Source: Chrysochromulina parva (lineage: Eukaryota; Haptophyta; Prymnesiales; Chrysochromulinaceae). From it: a stretch of 15,072 nucleotides of DNA. The notes under the pieces were generated by a model that was not told the DNA's origin, did not search any database, and worked only from the letters and a program-made list of their open reading frames with translations. Positions within the stretch are counted from its first letter, which is position 1; every line of letters starts with the position of its first letter. Both the position numbers and the translations under genes were made by a program. This document shows, in pieces, positions 7,055 through 15,072 of the stretch. Location of the stretch: positions 1-15,072 of the forward strand of contig PJAB01001357.1 in the NCBI GenBank assembly GCA_002887195.1. The letters are read 5' to 3'.

Positions 7055-7127
7055 CACGTGTGAACAGGTCCGACGTCACGTGTATCGCGAGTTCAGAGAC
7101 ATGCGCACGCGCATGTTATTATAAATA
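7055..7127 (+). promoter_or_regulatory. Promoter-like cluster: two G-boxes, inverted repeat, TATA box
   Basis: In order there are CACGTG (7055-7060), GACGTC (7072-7077) overlapping a second CACGTG (7077-7082), an inverted repeat ACATGCGC-AC-GCGCATGT (7099-7116) and TATAAATA (7120-7127). CACGTG and GACGTC are known core sites for bHLH and bZIP factors, and TATAAATA is a consensus TATA box. A start of transcription near 7150 on the plus strand is inferred. There is no convincing gene downstream on that strand: transcription would run through the 3' end of the remodeller gene in antisense. On the minus strand the same segment would fall in the 3' region of that gene. Confidence 0.4.
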
Positions 7128-7528
7128 CGCAAGTAAGCGCGCGTCCGACATTCCGTGCGCATGCTCACGCTCCGCTCCGCATGACTCTCCGGGCCGTTGC
7201 GTTCCGCAGCGTTGCGTGCAACATACTGGTCCGCCAATACAATTCTCGAAAACAATTCCGAATTCGTTCATCTTCATGGGCACCCAGTTTTCCCCGCTCG
7301 CAGGCCGAGACCAACCGAGATCGCGATTCTCCACAGCCGTCCTCTCCTCTCACGCGCACGCGTTCATCTCGATCCTGTTTCCTCACGCATCAAGCCGTTT
7401 TCACTGCGCCGAGCACCTCGAGCGGCTTGTCTTGCGTGGCCCCATCGCAGCAGCCCCCCTGTCCTCAAGTCGGCCGCGCGCCGCGCTCATCGAGCGCTGC
7501 ATCACTGCAGCGGCGGCTTTGGCAGCGG
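7128..7528. other. 3' flank of the remodeller gene
   Basis: This segment lies between the TATA-like cluster and the TAG stop of the minus-strand remodeller gene. It has moderate base composition, and ACAATTC occurs twice around 7240-7260. It most likely contains that gene's 3' untranslated region. No AATAAA is seen on the minus strand. Plus-strand ATGs occur at 7161 (a 7-codon frame) and 7181, again joined by an ATGA overlap. The frame from 7181 has no recognisable product and runs into the antisense of the coding tail. Confidence 0.4.
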
Positions 7529-10500
7529 CTACGGCTGCGGCTGCGGCTGCGGCTGTGGCGGTGGCGGTGGCTGCGGCGGTGGCTGAGGCGGCGGCTGCGC
7601 CGCGGCGGCCGCGGCGGCGGCTGCGGCCGCAGCGGCGGCCGCCGCGGGCTGCGCCTCGCGCACGATGCGCTGAATCTCGGCCATCTTGTGAGCCTCCTCG
7701 AGGTCCTTGCGCGAGACGATCGCTTGGATCTGGCTCTTGAGCTGCGGGTGCTCCCGGATGACCTGGATGAGCTCTGACATGGGAAGCCCGGCGGCCTTGG
7801 GCTGCGGCGGCGGCGCGGACCCGCCCGATGCCATCGCGTGCGCCGTCGCGGGCGCCGCAGGTCGATGCATCGGCAGGGCGCCCGCCGCACCGCTCGCGGC
7901 GGCGGCGCGCTGCTGCTGCATGGCCGCCGCCTGCGCCTGCGCCTGCGCCGCCTGCTGCGCCTGCGCCTGCGCCGCCTGCTGCTGCAGCATGGCAGCGGCG
8001 GCGTGCGCCGCATGCGCGGCGGTGGCGCTCGGTCCGGGGGCGAGCGCCCCCGCCACACCCGCCATCGCAAGTGTCTGTTGCTGCGTGGGCAGCGCGCGCG
8101 GCGAGACGCCGCCCGGCTGCGGGAGCATCGAGGCGAGCATGCCCTGATGCGCCGAGGCCATCGACATGAGGCGCTGCGTCTGCATCTGGGCGGCCGTCTG
8201 CTGCATCGCGCCCGGCACAATGCCAGACTGAGGCGACGGCAGCGGCACCACTGGCTGACCGGGCGTGGCCGCCGACAGACCCGAGGCATTCGCGACCGCG
8301 GCCACGGCGCCACCGCCCGCGCCCGCGGCCGCCGCCGACGCGGCGGCAGGGCTCTTGCGGCTGCGAGGCTGGGCGGGCTGCTTGCCACCTCCCGCCCTTG
8401 GGGCGCCGCCGGCGGCGGCGCCGGGCACGGCTGCCCCACCCGCGACCGCGCCGCCCGCCGCCGCGCCTGCCTTGGGTTGCGAAGGCCTACGTTGCGGAGA
8501 GGGCTTCGGGTTAGGGTTTGATCTCCCGATATCACCCGAGATCTTCGAGACCTTGCCGGCCGCTGGCGCGCCGGCCGCCTGCTGCGCGGCGCTCACTCCA
8601 GCGCCCTGCGAGGGCGGGCGCCCGCCGCCCTGCTGCGCCTGCTTGCTTGCCGGCGGGTATGGCTGGCGCGCGGGCGTGAAGGGGCGCATAAAGGGGTCGC
8701 CGCTGAGCAGCCTTGAGCCAGGCCAGCGAGACGGAGGCAGCTCGGCAGGGATTACGTGCGTGGCGAGAGCCGCCGTGGCCATCGAGCGAGGTGACGGGGG
8801 GTCGGCGGCGGGCAGCGGCGGTGCGTCGGCCATGCTCGCATCGCCGTTTGCGTCGGTCGCCGCTGCCGGCGCTGCCGCGCCCTGGCTTGCGGGAGCGCCT
8901 GCGCCCGCCGCGCCGCCTGGAACCGACGAGCCGGCGGCAGCGGCGGGCGCGGCAGGCTCGGGCAGCTTGGGCGCCGCCTGCGCCGCGGCCGCCTCGGCCG
9001 CGGCCCCCAACAAGGTCCGCGGCGCGGGCGCATCCGGCAACTCCTCCGACTTGGCCGCAGCCGCGGCCGCCTCGGCCGCCTCGGTGGCCGCCTTCTCGGC
9101 CGACGCCTTCTCAGCTGCTTCCTTTTCGGTCGCCGCCGCCTTCTCAGCCTCCGAGGCGGCAAAGGCCGCGGCCTCTGCAGGCGTGCGCTTGGCAGCGGCG
9201 GCGGCGGCGGCCGCCGCGGCGGCCGCCGCATTCTCCGCCTTGGCATGCGAGGGATGCTGCGTGGCGCCGGTGAGACGAGGGAGTCGGTTCGCCTCTGCCT
9301 TTCGCGCCGCGTCGACGAGACGTGTGAAGAGTGCAAAAGTCTTGACCTGGTTTGTCGTCTCGACCGCGAGCAGCGACGGTTGCAGGGCGTTGGCGCGTAA
9401 CGACTCCTGCAGTCGCATCGCATCGCCCACCGCATTGGGCTGCAATGCGGCCGCTAGGGAGGGCGGCTGCGTCGGGCAGAGGGCGTAGTCCGGCAGCGAG
9501 GAGATGGAGCCGGGCGCGTCGTGCGCGAGGCCCGGCGGGTTGATCATGGCCGCGAGGCTGCCCGGCTCGCGCGCGAGGTTGTCGTGGGGGAGCAGCACGT
9601 GGCAGCATCGCTCGTAGCACGCGCGCGCCGACCGGTACCGACTCGGGTTGAGCGACGTGAGCACGTCGCCGATGAGCTCCCAATTGCCCGAGCCGAAAGC
9701 GTGGATGGCGCGCAGCAACGCCGCATCCTCCTCGGGAGCCCACATGGCATCCATCGGTCGCGTCTCGTCGCGTCCGCCGCGTCCCCTGCCATGAGGGCGC
9801 GGGCCCGGCGGCGGCCGGTTGCGGTTGAGCTGCGAGAGAGGTGGCGGCGGCGGCGGTGCTTTGATTGCCTCTGCTTGCCGTTTGACCTCCATCTCGCCCG
9901 AGAGGCGCTTCTTCGCCGCGCCCTCCTCGCCCTCGTTCTCGTCCTCGTCGCCCTCCTCTCCGATGCGAGCGGGCGGGCGGCTCTTGCGCGAAGAGGCGCG
10001 CACGCCCGCGGCCGCGGCCGCCGCGGCCGCCGCGCGCGGGTCGAGCGCCGGCTGACGGTCCAGGAGTGCCTCGCGCTTGGCACGGCGCTCGGCGGCCGTG
10101 TCGTCCAGGTCGGCGTCACGCGCCTGCCTCTTGCGCTCCGAGATGGCATCTCGCACGCGCTGTACGCCGCGCGCGCCCTCTGTGACGATGCCTGCGAACT
10201 CGAGGGTTTGCACCGTTCCGTCCGCCTCCGCGAACGCGCCGCCGTGGGCGCCTAGCATCTCCTCGTCGGACGTCAGCGGCGGCGGCGGTGCCTCATAGAG
10301 CTCCTCTGTGTCACGCCCGGGCGGCTGCGGCGGACCCCACAGCTCAATCTCAAGCCGCTGCAACTCCTCGGCGTACTCGAGGCCCGAGAGGGCACCTCGC
10401 TGAGAGGCGATGTACGACGTCATCTCACCGAGCGCGCCCGCGGCGGCGCCGCCGCCGCTGGCCGCGTCGCTACTGCGCCCCTTACGCCCGCGCCCACCGC

Positions 10501-13500
10501 CCTTGGCGTCCTCGGCCACGGCCGGCTTGATGGGCACCTCGTAATACAGGCACTCGTCGTCCTCGTCGGCGAGGGCCTCCATCTCCTCTTGCCTCTGCTG
10601 CAGCTCGGCCAGCTGCCACTCCTCCTGAGCAAAGGCGAGCTGCGCCTCCTCGGCCTCTGTCTGCAGCGGCGAGGTCTCCTCGAGGAAGCGCATCATGTAC
10701 CGCTGCACGGGCGTGAGGGCCGCCTCGAGGTTCTCCATCATCGTCTTCGTCTGCGACTTGTCCGCCTGCACCCCAAAGTCAGCCATGTCCTCCTTGTCGA
10801 CCTCGGGGCCGCTCGCAGCGCCGCCGGCTTTGACGAGGGCCGACGAGCCCGCGACGGCGCCCTTTTTCTTCTTGGCACCGGCGTCGCCACCATCGTGGTC
10901 GGTCTCGGCGCCCGTGTCGGTGGCGCCACCCGTGGCGCCACCAGCGTCGGTCGTGTTGCCGTCGCGTTCGGGCGCGTCCTCGTGCCACGTAATCGACTCA
11001 TCGAACTCTGCCGTCTCCGCCTCGCGAAGGCGTCGCTCGGACGCGAAGGCGTCGCGATCTTCCGCGTCCTGCGCCTGGAGCAGTGCGAGCTCCATCTCTT
11101 CGGCCGAGAGCTGCTCACCGCTCGCGCCGCCGCCGCCGCTGCTGCCCGCGCCCGCGCCGGCGCCCGACGCCTCGGCCGGAGCCGCCTCCTCGGCGCTGGC
11201 CGCCTTACCCTTGCCCTTGCCGCGCGCGGGCCGCTTGCCGCCCTTCTCCGCCGCCTTTTCGACCGCTTTCGGGGGCGACGGTCCCTGGTCGGCGGCGGCG
11301 GCGGCGGCGGCGGGCGCGCTCGTCGCGGCGCCCTCGGCGTTAGGCTCATCGAGGAGCGACTTGAGCTCGTTCACGCCCTTGAAGAAGTCGGTGGTGAAGC
11401 CACCCGATTGGATGACCACGTCGTCGAGCAGCCGCTTCTGGTTCGCCTTGCGCAGGATGTTCTCCTCGACGGTCGCTTCGGAGATGAGCCGGTAGATGTG
11501 CACCTGGCGCGTCTGGCCGATGCGGTGCGCGCGGTCCTGCGCCTGCGCATCGATGGTCGGGTTCCAGTCGGAGTCGTAGAAGATCACGGTGTCGGCGCCC
11601 GTCAGGTTGATGCCCAGCCCGCCCGCGCGCGTCGCGAGGATGAAGATGAAGATCTTGGGGTTCAGGTTGAACCGATCCATGAGCTTCTGCCGCTCGTCCA
11701 CCTTGGTCGCGCCGTCCAGTCGCAAGTACGTGTAGCCGCAGATGTTGATCCAGCTCTCGAGCACGTTGAGCATCTTGGTCATCTGCGTGAAGATGAGGCA
11801 GCGGTGCCCACCCGAGTGCAGCTGGCGCAGCAGCGTGCTGAGCACCTGGAGCTTGCCGCAGTCCCACTGGATGAGACGCTTGTCGGGGAAGGCGAGGCTC
11901 GAGCGCACGCGCAACGGCTGCAGCTGCGCGAGTCGCGTCTCGGGCGCCGCGCGCATGAGCGCCAGCCCGCGCGCCGCGAGCGCCGCCTCGCTAGGGTCGT
12001 GACGCGTTGACAGGCGCGCGGCCGGCGCGCGCGCCCGGCTGATCTGCGTCGTGAACGCCTCGAGGAGCGGGCTCATCGTCTCTAGCCGGCGAGAGTATGA
12101 AGGCACCAGCTCGCGCAGCGCGGCCGGCACCTCGAGCGGCGTCACGTCGGCGTCGGCGATCGCGTGCAGCTTGGCGACCGCGAGTGTGACCTCCACCGAG
12201 CGGCGCAGCCCGTGCCCGTACAGGGGCGTGCGCTGGCAGCGGCGCGTGTTCAGGTACGCCATGTGCGTGCGCACCCCTTTGCGCCACTGCAGCCGGCGCT
12301 CTTGCTGCGCGAGCACGAACGAGCGCAACGGCGAGAGCGCGGGGATGATTGGCAGCAGTCCCGCGGCCGCGGCCGCGGCGGCGGCCGCCATCGCGCTGTC
12401 TCCCGCGACCAGCGCACCGCCGTCGCCGCGCTTGGCTGAGACGTCGACGATGTACTGGGCGCGCGTGTGCAGGGCGTAGGTGCGCACCGCGTCGTACGAG
12501 TCGAGCTCGCAGTAGGCGGCGAGGTTGAGGTTGAAGAGGTCGAGATGGACGACGTCGGAGAGCGGCCCGTCGTCGAGCGCGTGCAGCACGAAGCCGGCGG
12601 TCTGGATCAGCAGCGGCGCCATGTCGTGTGGCGAGCGGATCGGGCGCTCCTCGAAGAGGTCGGGGTGGTTGCACACCTTGCGCAGCTGCATGAGCACGTT
12701 CATGATGCCGATGAGCGAGCCGCTGCCGAGCTTGGCGCGCGTCTCCGAGTTGTTCATAAAGTCCTCGTAGAGCTCGCGCTGGCGCTTCGAGAGCGGGCAG
12801 GGGACCACGTGCTCGATCTTGGGGAGCAACGACTTTTCAACGTCCTTCTTGAGCCGGCGGAGCAAAAACGGGCGCAGGATCGAGTGGAGCCGCGTGATCA
12901 GGCCTTCGTTGACCGTCTCGGTGCCCTCGACCATCCCGGTCACCGGGTTGGAGAACCACTCCTTGAACTCGCGATGCGACTCGAAGACATGCGGCATCAG
13001 GAAGTGCAGCAGCGACCAGAGCTCCATCAGGTTGTTCTGCAGGGGCGTGCCCGTCAGGAGCAGCCGGCGCTTTGAGTTGAAATTGAGCAGCGTCTGCCAG
13101 CGCTGCGACTGGAAGTTTTTGATGTGGTGCGCCTCGTCGAGGATCAGGTACTTCCACTTCTTGCGCCGGAAGGCGGCGGCGTCTTGGATGACGAGCTTGT
13201 ACGAGGTGATGCACACGTGGAAGGCATTGGTCTTGGACCATCCCGCGCGCTTGGCCCTTCGCTCCTTTTGGGAGCCAAAGTACGTGAGGATCTTGAAGCC
13301 GGGCGCGAACTTTTTGAACTCCATCTCCCAATTGAGCATCACCGAGGTGGGCACGACGACCAGGTGCGGCCCCCACACGCCCTTCTCGCACGCAAGCCAC
13401 GCGAGCGCCGAGATGGTCATGAGAGTCTTCCCGAGGCCCATCTCGTCCGCGAGGATGCCGTTGAGACTCTTCTCGTGCATCGAGACCAGCCAATCGAGGG

Positions 13501-15072
13501 CCACGTGCTGGTACTCGCGCAGCGTGCCGCGGATGAGGTGCGGGATCTTGACGCTCACCTTGGCCGTCTCGAGTGTCGAGCCCGTCGGCGCGATCGAATT
13601 CGCCGCCGCCAGCGTGCTCGTGATGCGGTGCGAGCCCGCCGCTGCCGCCTCGGCCGGGGCCGCCGCCTCGGCTGGCGCCGACTCGTCGGCAATCGCCGCG
13701 GCCGCCGATTCACGCTGCGCGGGAACCTGCGAGCCCGCCGACAAGGTGAGCTCGGCGTCATTCTCGGCTGAGACGACGGCCTTCTTGCCGCCGACCCCGT
13801 TGCCGTTGCCCTCCTCGACCTCCATTGCGTCGCCCTCTGCCGCGTCTCCCTCCTCGCCCTCCTCGTCCTCGTCCTCATCCTCGTCCTCGTCGTCATCACT
13901 GTCCTCCTCCTCGTCATCGTCCTGGTTGACGACCTCGAGGAGGCTCTGGTCCAGGGGCCTCTCGGCCTCCGCCTGGAGCGCGGCGAGCTCCGCCTGCCGG
14001 TCGACCTTCTCCACCTTCGGTCGAGCCGCCCCCTCCCCCTCCTCCTCCTGGTCCTCGTCCTCGTCCTCGTCCTCGCCATTGGTGGTCTCACCCGCGCGGT
14101 TCATTCCATCGGTGAGCATCTCCGTGTAGCGCTGCGTCTGGCCGACTATGAACTCGAGGTGCTTGTTGCGCGACTCCTGCCTCGCCTCCTCCAGACGAAG
14201 ATCATGCTTGTACGCGACTACGCGCCCCACTTGCTGCCACACGTCGAGCACCTCGCGGCAGATGGCCTTGGCGAGCTGCTTGGTCTGGTACTCAGCCGAC
14301 TTGGACCCGCCACTCTCTGTCAGCTGGGCTCGCTCGGCATGCCAGCGCGTGACGGCCTTGGCCGCCTTGCGCGCGAGGGCCACCTTCCACTGGCGCTCCT
14401 CGCGAAAGTCGCGCGAGAGCCACTCCATCTCTTGCAGCAGGTAGTCGTGGTGCGTCTTGTTGCGTTGTGGCTCCTGCACCTTTTTCCACGTCTTGATGTT
14501 CCAGGTCGACTGGTCGAGCGACGGCGGTGCGTCCACGTCGAGCTTCACGTCCTCGCTCTTGACCGTCGAGCCCAACGAGTGGCGTGAGGAGCGCGGAGCA
14601 GGCGGCATCATCCGTGCGCCCGAAGAGGGGCCAGTGAGGGCGGCCCCAGTGCTCGGGGCATCAGCGTCGGCCATATCCGCGTCCGCGAGAGGCGCGCCCG
14701 ACGAGCTGTCTGCCGCCGCGGCCGCCGAGGCCGCCGCGGCAGACGACGAGCTCCCGCCAGGAGCAGCAGCAGCAGCAGCAGCGGCAGCAGCGGCAGCGGC
14801 GGCGGCGGCGGCGGCGGCCGCAGCAGCAGCGGCAGCAGTCGGCGCCGACGAAGACGCGCCGCCGTCACGGCCGCCTCCGAAGGAGGAGCGCCGCATATCC
14901 GTGACGAAGTCGCTGTCGCGCCCCTCGACGCTCGCGCGACGCATCGAGGCCGAGTGGGTTCGCGAGATGGGGGCGGGCGGAGCGGGGAGGGCCGCGGCGG
15001 CCGCGGCGGCGCCCGCACCCGGCGGCGGCGCCACGATGCCCTGCGCCGCCAGCCGCGCTGCCTTGGCCGCGG
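7529..15072 (-). CDS. SWR1/SRCAP/PIE1-type Snf2 chromatin remodeller, 5' end outside window
   Basis: This is the catalytic subunit of a SWR1-like complex, which uses ATP to swap H2A-H2B for H2A.Z-H2B in nucleosomes. Residues are counted from the valine codon at 15034; the frame is open to the edge, so the true start lies beyond it. An HSA domain (178-250), which in this family binds actin and actin-related proteins, is followed by an acidic region (320-410). The ATPase N-lobe has Walker A Asp-Glu-Met-Gly-Leu-Gly-Lys-Thr (531-538) and DEAH (634-637). A roughly 260-residue insertion (800-1058) separates it from the helicase C lobe, which has Asp-Arg-Ala-His-Arg-Ile-Gly-Gln (1168-1175). This split ATPase marks the INO80/SWR1 class. 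The block Leu-Thr-Pro-Val-Gln-Arg-Tyr then Arg-Phe-Leu-Glu near 1441-1453 and the post-ATPase SANT (1764-1818) favour SWR1/SRCAP/PIE1 over INO80. The C-terminus is Ala/Gln/Pro-rich, ending in TAG at 7529-7531. No key ATPase residue is missing. Confidence 0.93.
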   Translation of the reverse strand, partial: AAKAARLAAQGIVAPPPGAGAAAAAAALPAPPAPISRTHSASMRRASVEGRDSDFVTDMRRSSFGGGRDGGASSSAPTAAAAAAAAAAAAAAAAAAAAAAAAAPGGSSSSAAAASAAAAADSSSGAPLADADMADADAPSTGAALTGPSSGARMMPPAPRSSRHSLGSTVKSEDVKLDVDAPPSLDQSTWNIKTWKKVQEPQRNKTHHDYLLQEMEWLSRDFREERQWKVALARKAAKAVTRWHAERAQLTESGGSKSAEYQTKQLAKAICREVLDVWQQVGRVVAYKHDLRLEEARQESRNKHLEFIVGQTQRYTEMLTDGMNRAGETTNGEDEDEDEDQEEEGEGAARPKVEKVDRQAELAALQAEAERPLDQSLLEVVNQDDDEEEDSDDDEDEDEDEDEEGEEGDAAEGDAMEVEEGNGNGVGGKKAVVSAENDAELTLSAGSQVPAQRESAAAAIADESAPAEAAAPAEAAAAGSHRITSTLAAANSIAPTGSTLETAKVSVKIPHLIRGTLREYQHVALDWLVSMHEKSLNGILADEMGLGKTLMTISALAWLACEKGVWGPHLVVVPTSVMLNWEMEFKKFAPGFKILTYFGSQKERRAKRAGWSKTNAFHVCITSYKLVIQDAAAFRRKKWKYLILDEAHHIKNFQSQRWQTLLNFNSKRRLLLTGTPLQNNLMELWSLLHFLMPHVFESHREFKEWFSNPVTGMVEGTETVNEGLITRLHSILRPFLLRRLKKDVEKSLLPKIEHVVPCPLSKRQRELYEDFMNNSETRAKLGSGSLIGIMNVLMQLRKVCNHPDLFEERPIRSPHDMAPLLIQTAGFVLHALDDGPLSDVVHLDLFNLNLAAYCELDSYDAVRTYALHTRAQYIVDVSAKRGDGGALVAGDSAMAAAAAAAAAGLLPIIPALSPLRSFVLAQQERRLQWRKGVRTHMAYLNTRRCQRTPLYGHGLRRSVEVTLAVAKLHAIADADVTPLEVPAALRELVPSYSRRLETMSPLLEAFTTQISRARAPAARLSTRHDPSEAALAARGLALMRAAPETRLAQLQPLRVRSSLAFPDKRLIQWDCGKLQVLSTLLRQLHSGGHRCLIFTQMTKMLNVLESWINICGYTYLRLDGATKVDERQKLMDRFNLNPKIFIFILATRAGGLGINLTGADTVIFYDSDWNPTIDAQAQDRAHRIGQTRQVHIYRLISEATVEENILRKANQKRLLDDVVIQSGGFTTDFFKGVNELKSLLDEPNAEGAATSAPAAAAAAADQGPSPPKAVEKAAEKGGKRPARGKGKGKAASAEEAAPAEASGAGAGAGSSGGGGASGEQLSAEEMELALLQAQDAEDRDAFASERRLREAETAEFDESITWHEDAPERDGNTTDAGGATGGATDTGAETDHDGGDAGAKKKKGAVAGSSALVKAGGAASGPEVDKEDMADFGVQADKSQTKTMMENLEAALTPVQRYMMRFLEETSPLQTEAEEAQLAFAQEEWQLAELQQRQEEMEALADEDDECLYYEVPIKPAVAEDAKGGGRGRKGRSSDAASGGGAAAGALGEMTSYIASQRGALSGLEYAEELQRLEIELWGPPQPPGRDTEELYEAPPPPLTSDEEMLGAHGGAFAEADGTVQTLEFAGIVTEGARGVQRVRDAISERKRQARDADLDDTAAERRAKREALLDRQPALDPRAAAAAAAAAGVRASSRKSRPPARIGEEGDEDENEGEEGAAKKRLSGEMEVKRQAEAIKAPPPPPPLSQLNRNRPPPGPRPHGRGRGGRDETRPMDAMWAPEEDAALLRAIHAFGSGNWELIGDVLTSLNPSRYRSARACYERCCHVLLPHDNLAREPGSLAAMINPPGLAHDAPGSISSLPDYALCPTQPPSLAAALQPNAVGDAMRLQESLRANALQPSLLAVETTNQVKTFALFTRLVDAARKAEANRLPRLTGATQHPSHAKAENAAAAAAAAAAAAAKRTPAEAAAFAASEAEKAAATEKEAAEKASAEKAATEAAEAAAAAAKSEELPDAPAPRTLLGAAAEAAAAQAAPKLPEPAAPAAAAGSSVPGGAAGAGAPASQGAAAPAAATDANGDASMADAPPLPAADPPSPRSMATAALATHVIPAELPPSRWPGSRLLSGDPFMRPFTPARQPYPPASKQAQQGGGRPPSQGAGVSAAQQAAGAPAAGKVSKISGDIGRSNPNPKPSPQRRPSQPKAGAAAGGAVAGGAAVPGAAAGGAPRAGGGKQPAQPRSRKSPAAASAAAAGAGGGAVAAVANASGLSAATPGQPVVPLPSPQSGIVPGAMQQTAAQMQTQRLMSMASAHQGMLASMLPQPGGVSPRALPTQQQTLAMAGVAGALAPGPSATAAHAAHAAAAMLQQQAAQAQAQQAAQAQAQAAAMQQQRAAAASGAAGALPMHRPAAPATAHAMASGGSAPPPQPKAAGLPMSELIQVIREHPQLKSQIQAIVSRKDLEEAHKMAEIQRIVREAQPAAAAAAAAAAAAAAAAQPPPQPPPQPPPPPQPQPQPQP
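7530..7600 (-). repeat. Pro/Gln-coding low-complexity tract at the C-terminus
   Basis: Near-perfect GGCTGC hexamers (7533-7555) grade into GGCGGT and GGCTGC units. On the minus strand this codes alternating Gln-Pro and then Pro-Pro-Gln up to the stop. Upstream of it (about 7600-7655) is a poly-Ala stretch. Such tracts change length by slippage. Confidence 0.75.
13805..13920 (-). repeat. Acidic low-complexity tract (Asp/Glu-coding hexamers)
   Basis: Repeated CCTCGT/CCTCAT units on the plus strand code for Asp-Glu runs on the minus strand, at residues about 373-410 of the remodeller, between HSA and ATPase. SWR1-family proteins often have an acidic, histone-binding segment here. The preceding Leu-x-Ala-Leu-Gln...Pro-Leu-Asp...Leu-Leu (about 351-368) resembles the conserved element next to that segment. 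Confidence 0.65.
14762..14838 (-). repeat. GCN trinucleotide repeat coding poly-alanine
   Basis: About 25 consecutive GCA/GCG/GCC-type triplets on the plus strand read as GCT/GCC-type alanine codons on the minus strand, giving an uninterrupted Ala run at about residues 66-92 of the remodeller. A pure CAG-like stretch (14763-14782) next to a pure GGC stretch (about 14797-14818) suggests recent slippage. Confidence 0.8.

Noticed and set aside
7060..7740. Plus-strand 226-codon frame
   Set aside because: It begins with GTG inside the first G-box, and its C-terminal Ala/Arg runs are antisense to the remodeller's low-complexity tail.
7181..7777. Plus-strand 198-codon frame downstream of the TATA-like cluster
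   Set aside because: It has an ATG and a promoter-like region upstream, but no recognisable product, and its second half is simply the antisense of the Ala/Pro/Gln-coding tail.
8508..8519. Telomere-like GGGTTAGGGTTT
   Set aside because: It lies inside the remodeller coding frame, where it codes Asn-Pro-Asn-Pro-Lys-Pro. It is only about two units long.
8265..9488. 407-codon plus-strand frame
   Set aside because: It is a shadow of the remodeller frame: GC-rich codon use keeps the antisense open, and it is mostly Ala/Ser/Gly runs.
10589..12010. 473-codon plus-strand frame
   Set aside because: It is antisense to the conserved helicase C lobe and linker of the remodeller. It is rich in Arg, Leu and Val with no domain.
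12819..14129. 436-codon plus-strand frame
   Set aside because: It is antisense to the ATPase N-lobe. Its long Ser run is the complement of the Asp/Glu-coding tract.
1..15072. Bacterial or viral origin
   Set aside because: The HSA/SANT-containing SWR1-type ATPase, filamin repeats, Sfi1-like repeats, divergent and convergent single genes with long gaps, and absence of ribosome-binding sites all point to a eukaryotic nuclear genome.

Overview
The window looks like nuclear DNA of a GC-rich, intron-poor unicellular eukaryote, most likely a flagellated alga (a haptophyte-like genome is my best guess, at low confidence). The evidence is a very large SWR1-class chromatin remodeller (HSA, split Snf2 ATPase, SANT), a filamin-repeat protein, a Sfi1-like repeat protein, long Ala/Pro/Gln low-complexity tracts coded by GC-rich triplets, and good -3/+4 contexts around some ATGs. 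No introns are needed: all four genes are single open frames. Nothing prokaryotic (operon, Shine-Dalgarno, CRISPR, IS) is seen.

Layout, left to right. Positions 1-640 are an AT-richer non-coding flank with palindromes and a cluster of short repeats. On the minus strand, 641-1438 encodes a coiled-coil protein whose best start gives an N-terminus typical of myristoylated/palmitoylated proteins (MGCC). It is divergent, across about 220 bp, from a plus-strand Sfi1-like Trp/Arg-repeat protein (1663-2883), which is preceded by an upstream ORF that ends in an ATGA overlap with the main start. After a 183-bp spacer comes a plus-strand 1150-residue filamin/ABP280-repeat protein (3067-6519), with an SH3b-like region apparently inserted inside one repeat. 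Positions 6520-7528 are a convergent intergenic region rich in structure: an inverted repeat just after the stop codon, a possible U5-like small RNA, a run of GC-rich hairpins, a pair of GGTATACC palindromes, and a G-box/inverted-repeat/TATA cluster pointing rightward. From 7529 to the right edge, on the minus strand, lies the SWR1/SRCAP/PIE1-type ATPase gene. Its frame is open through the edge, so its start is outside the window.

How the genes relate: the remodeller would act in the nucleus, exchanging H2A.Z-type histone in a SWR1-like complex. The Sfi1-like protein would bind centrin at basal bodies or related fibres, and the filamin-repeat and lipid-anchored coiled-coil proteins could be structural. 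No shared pathway can be shown from sequence. Clustering in this kind of genome need not mean shared function, except that the divergent pair at 1438/1663 could share a promoter.
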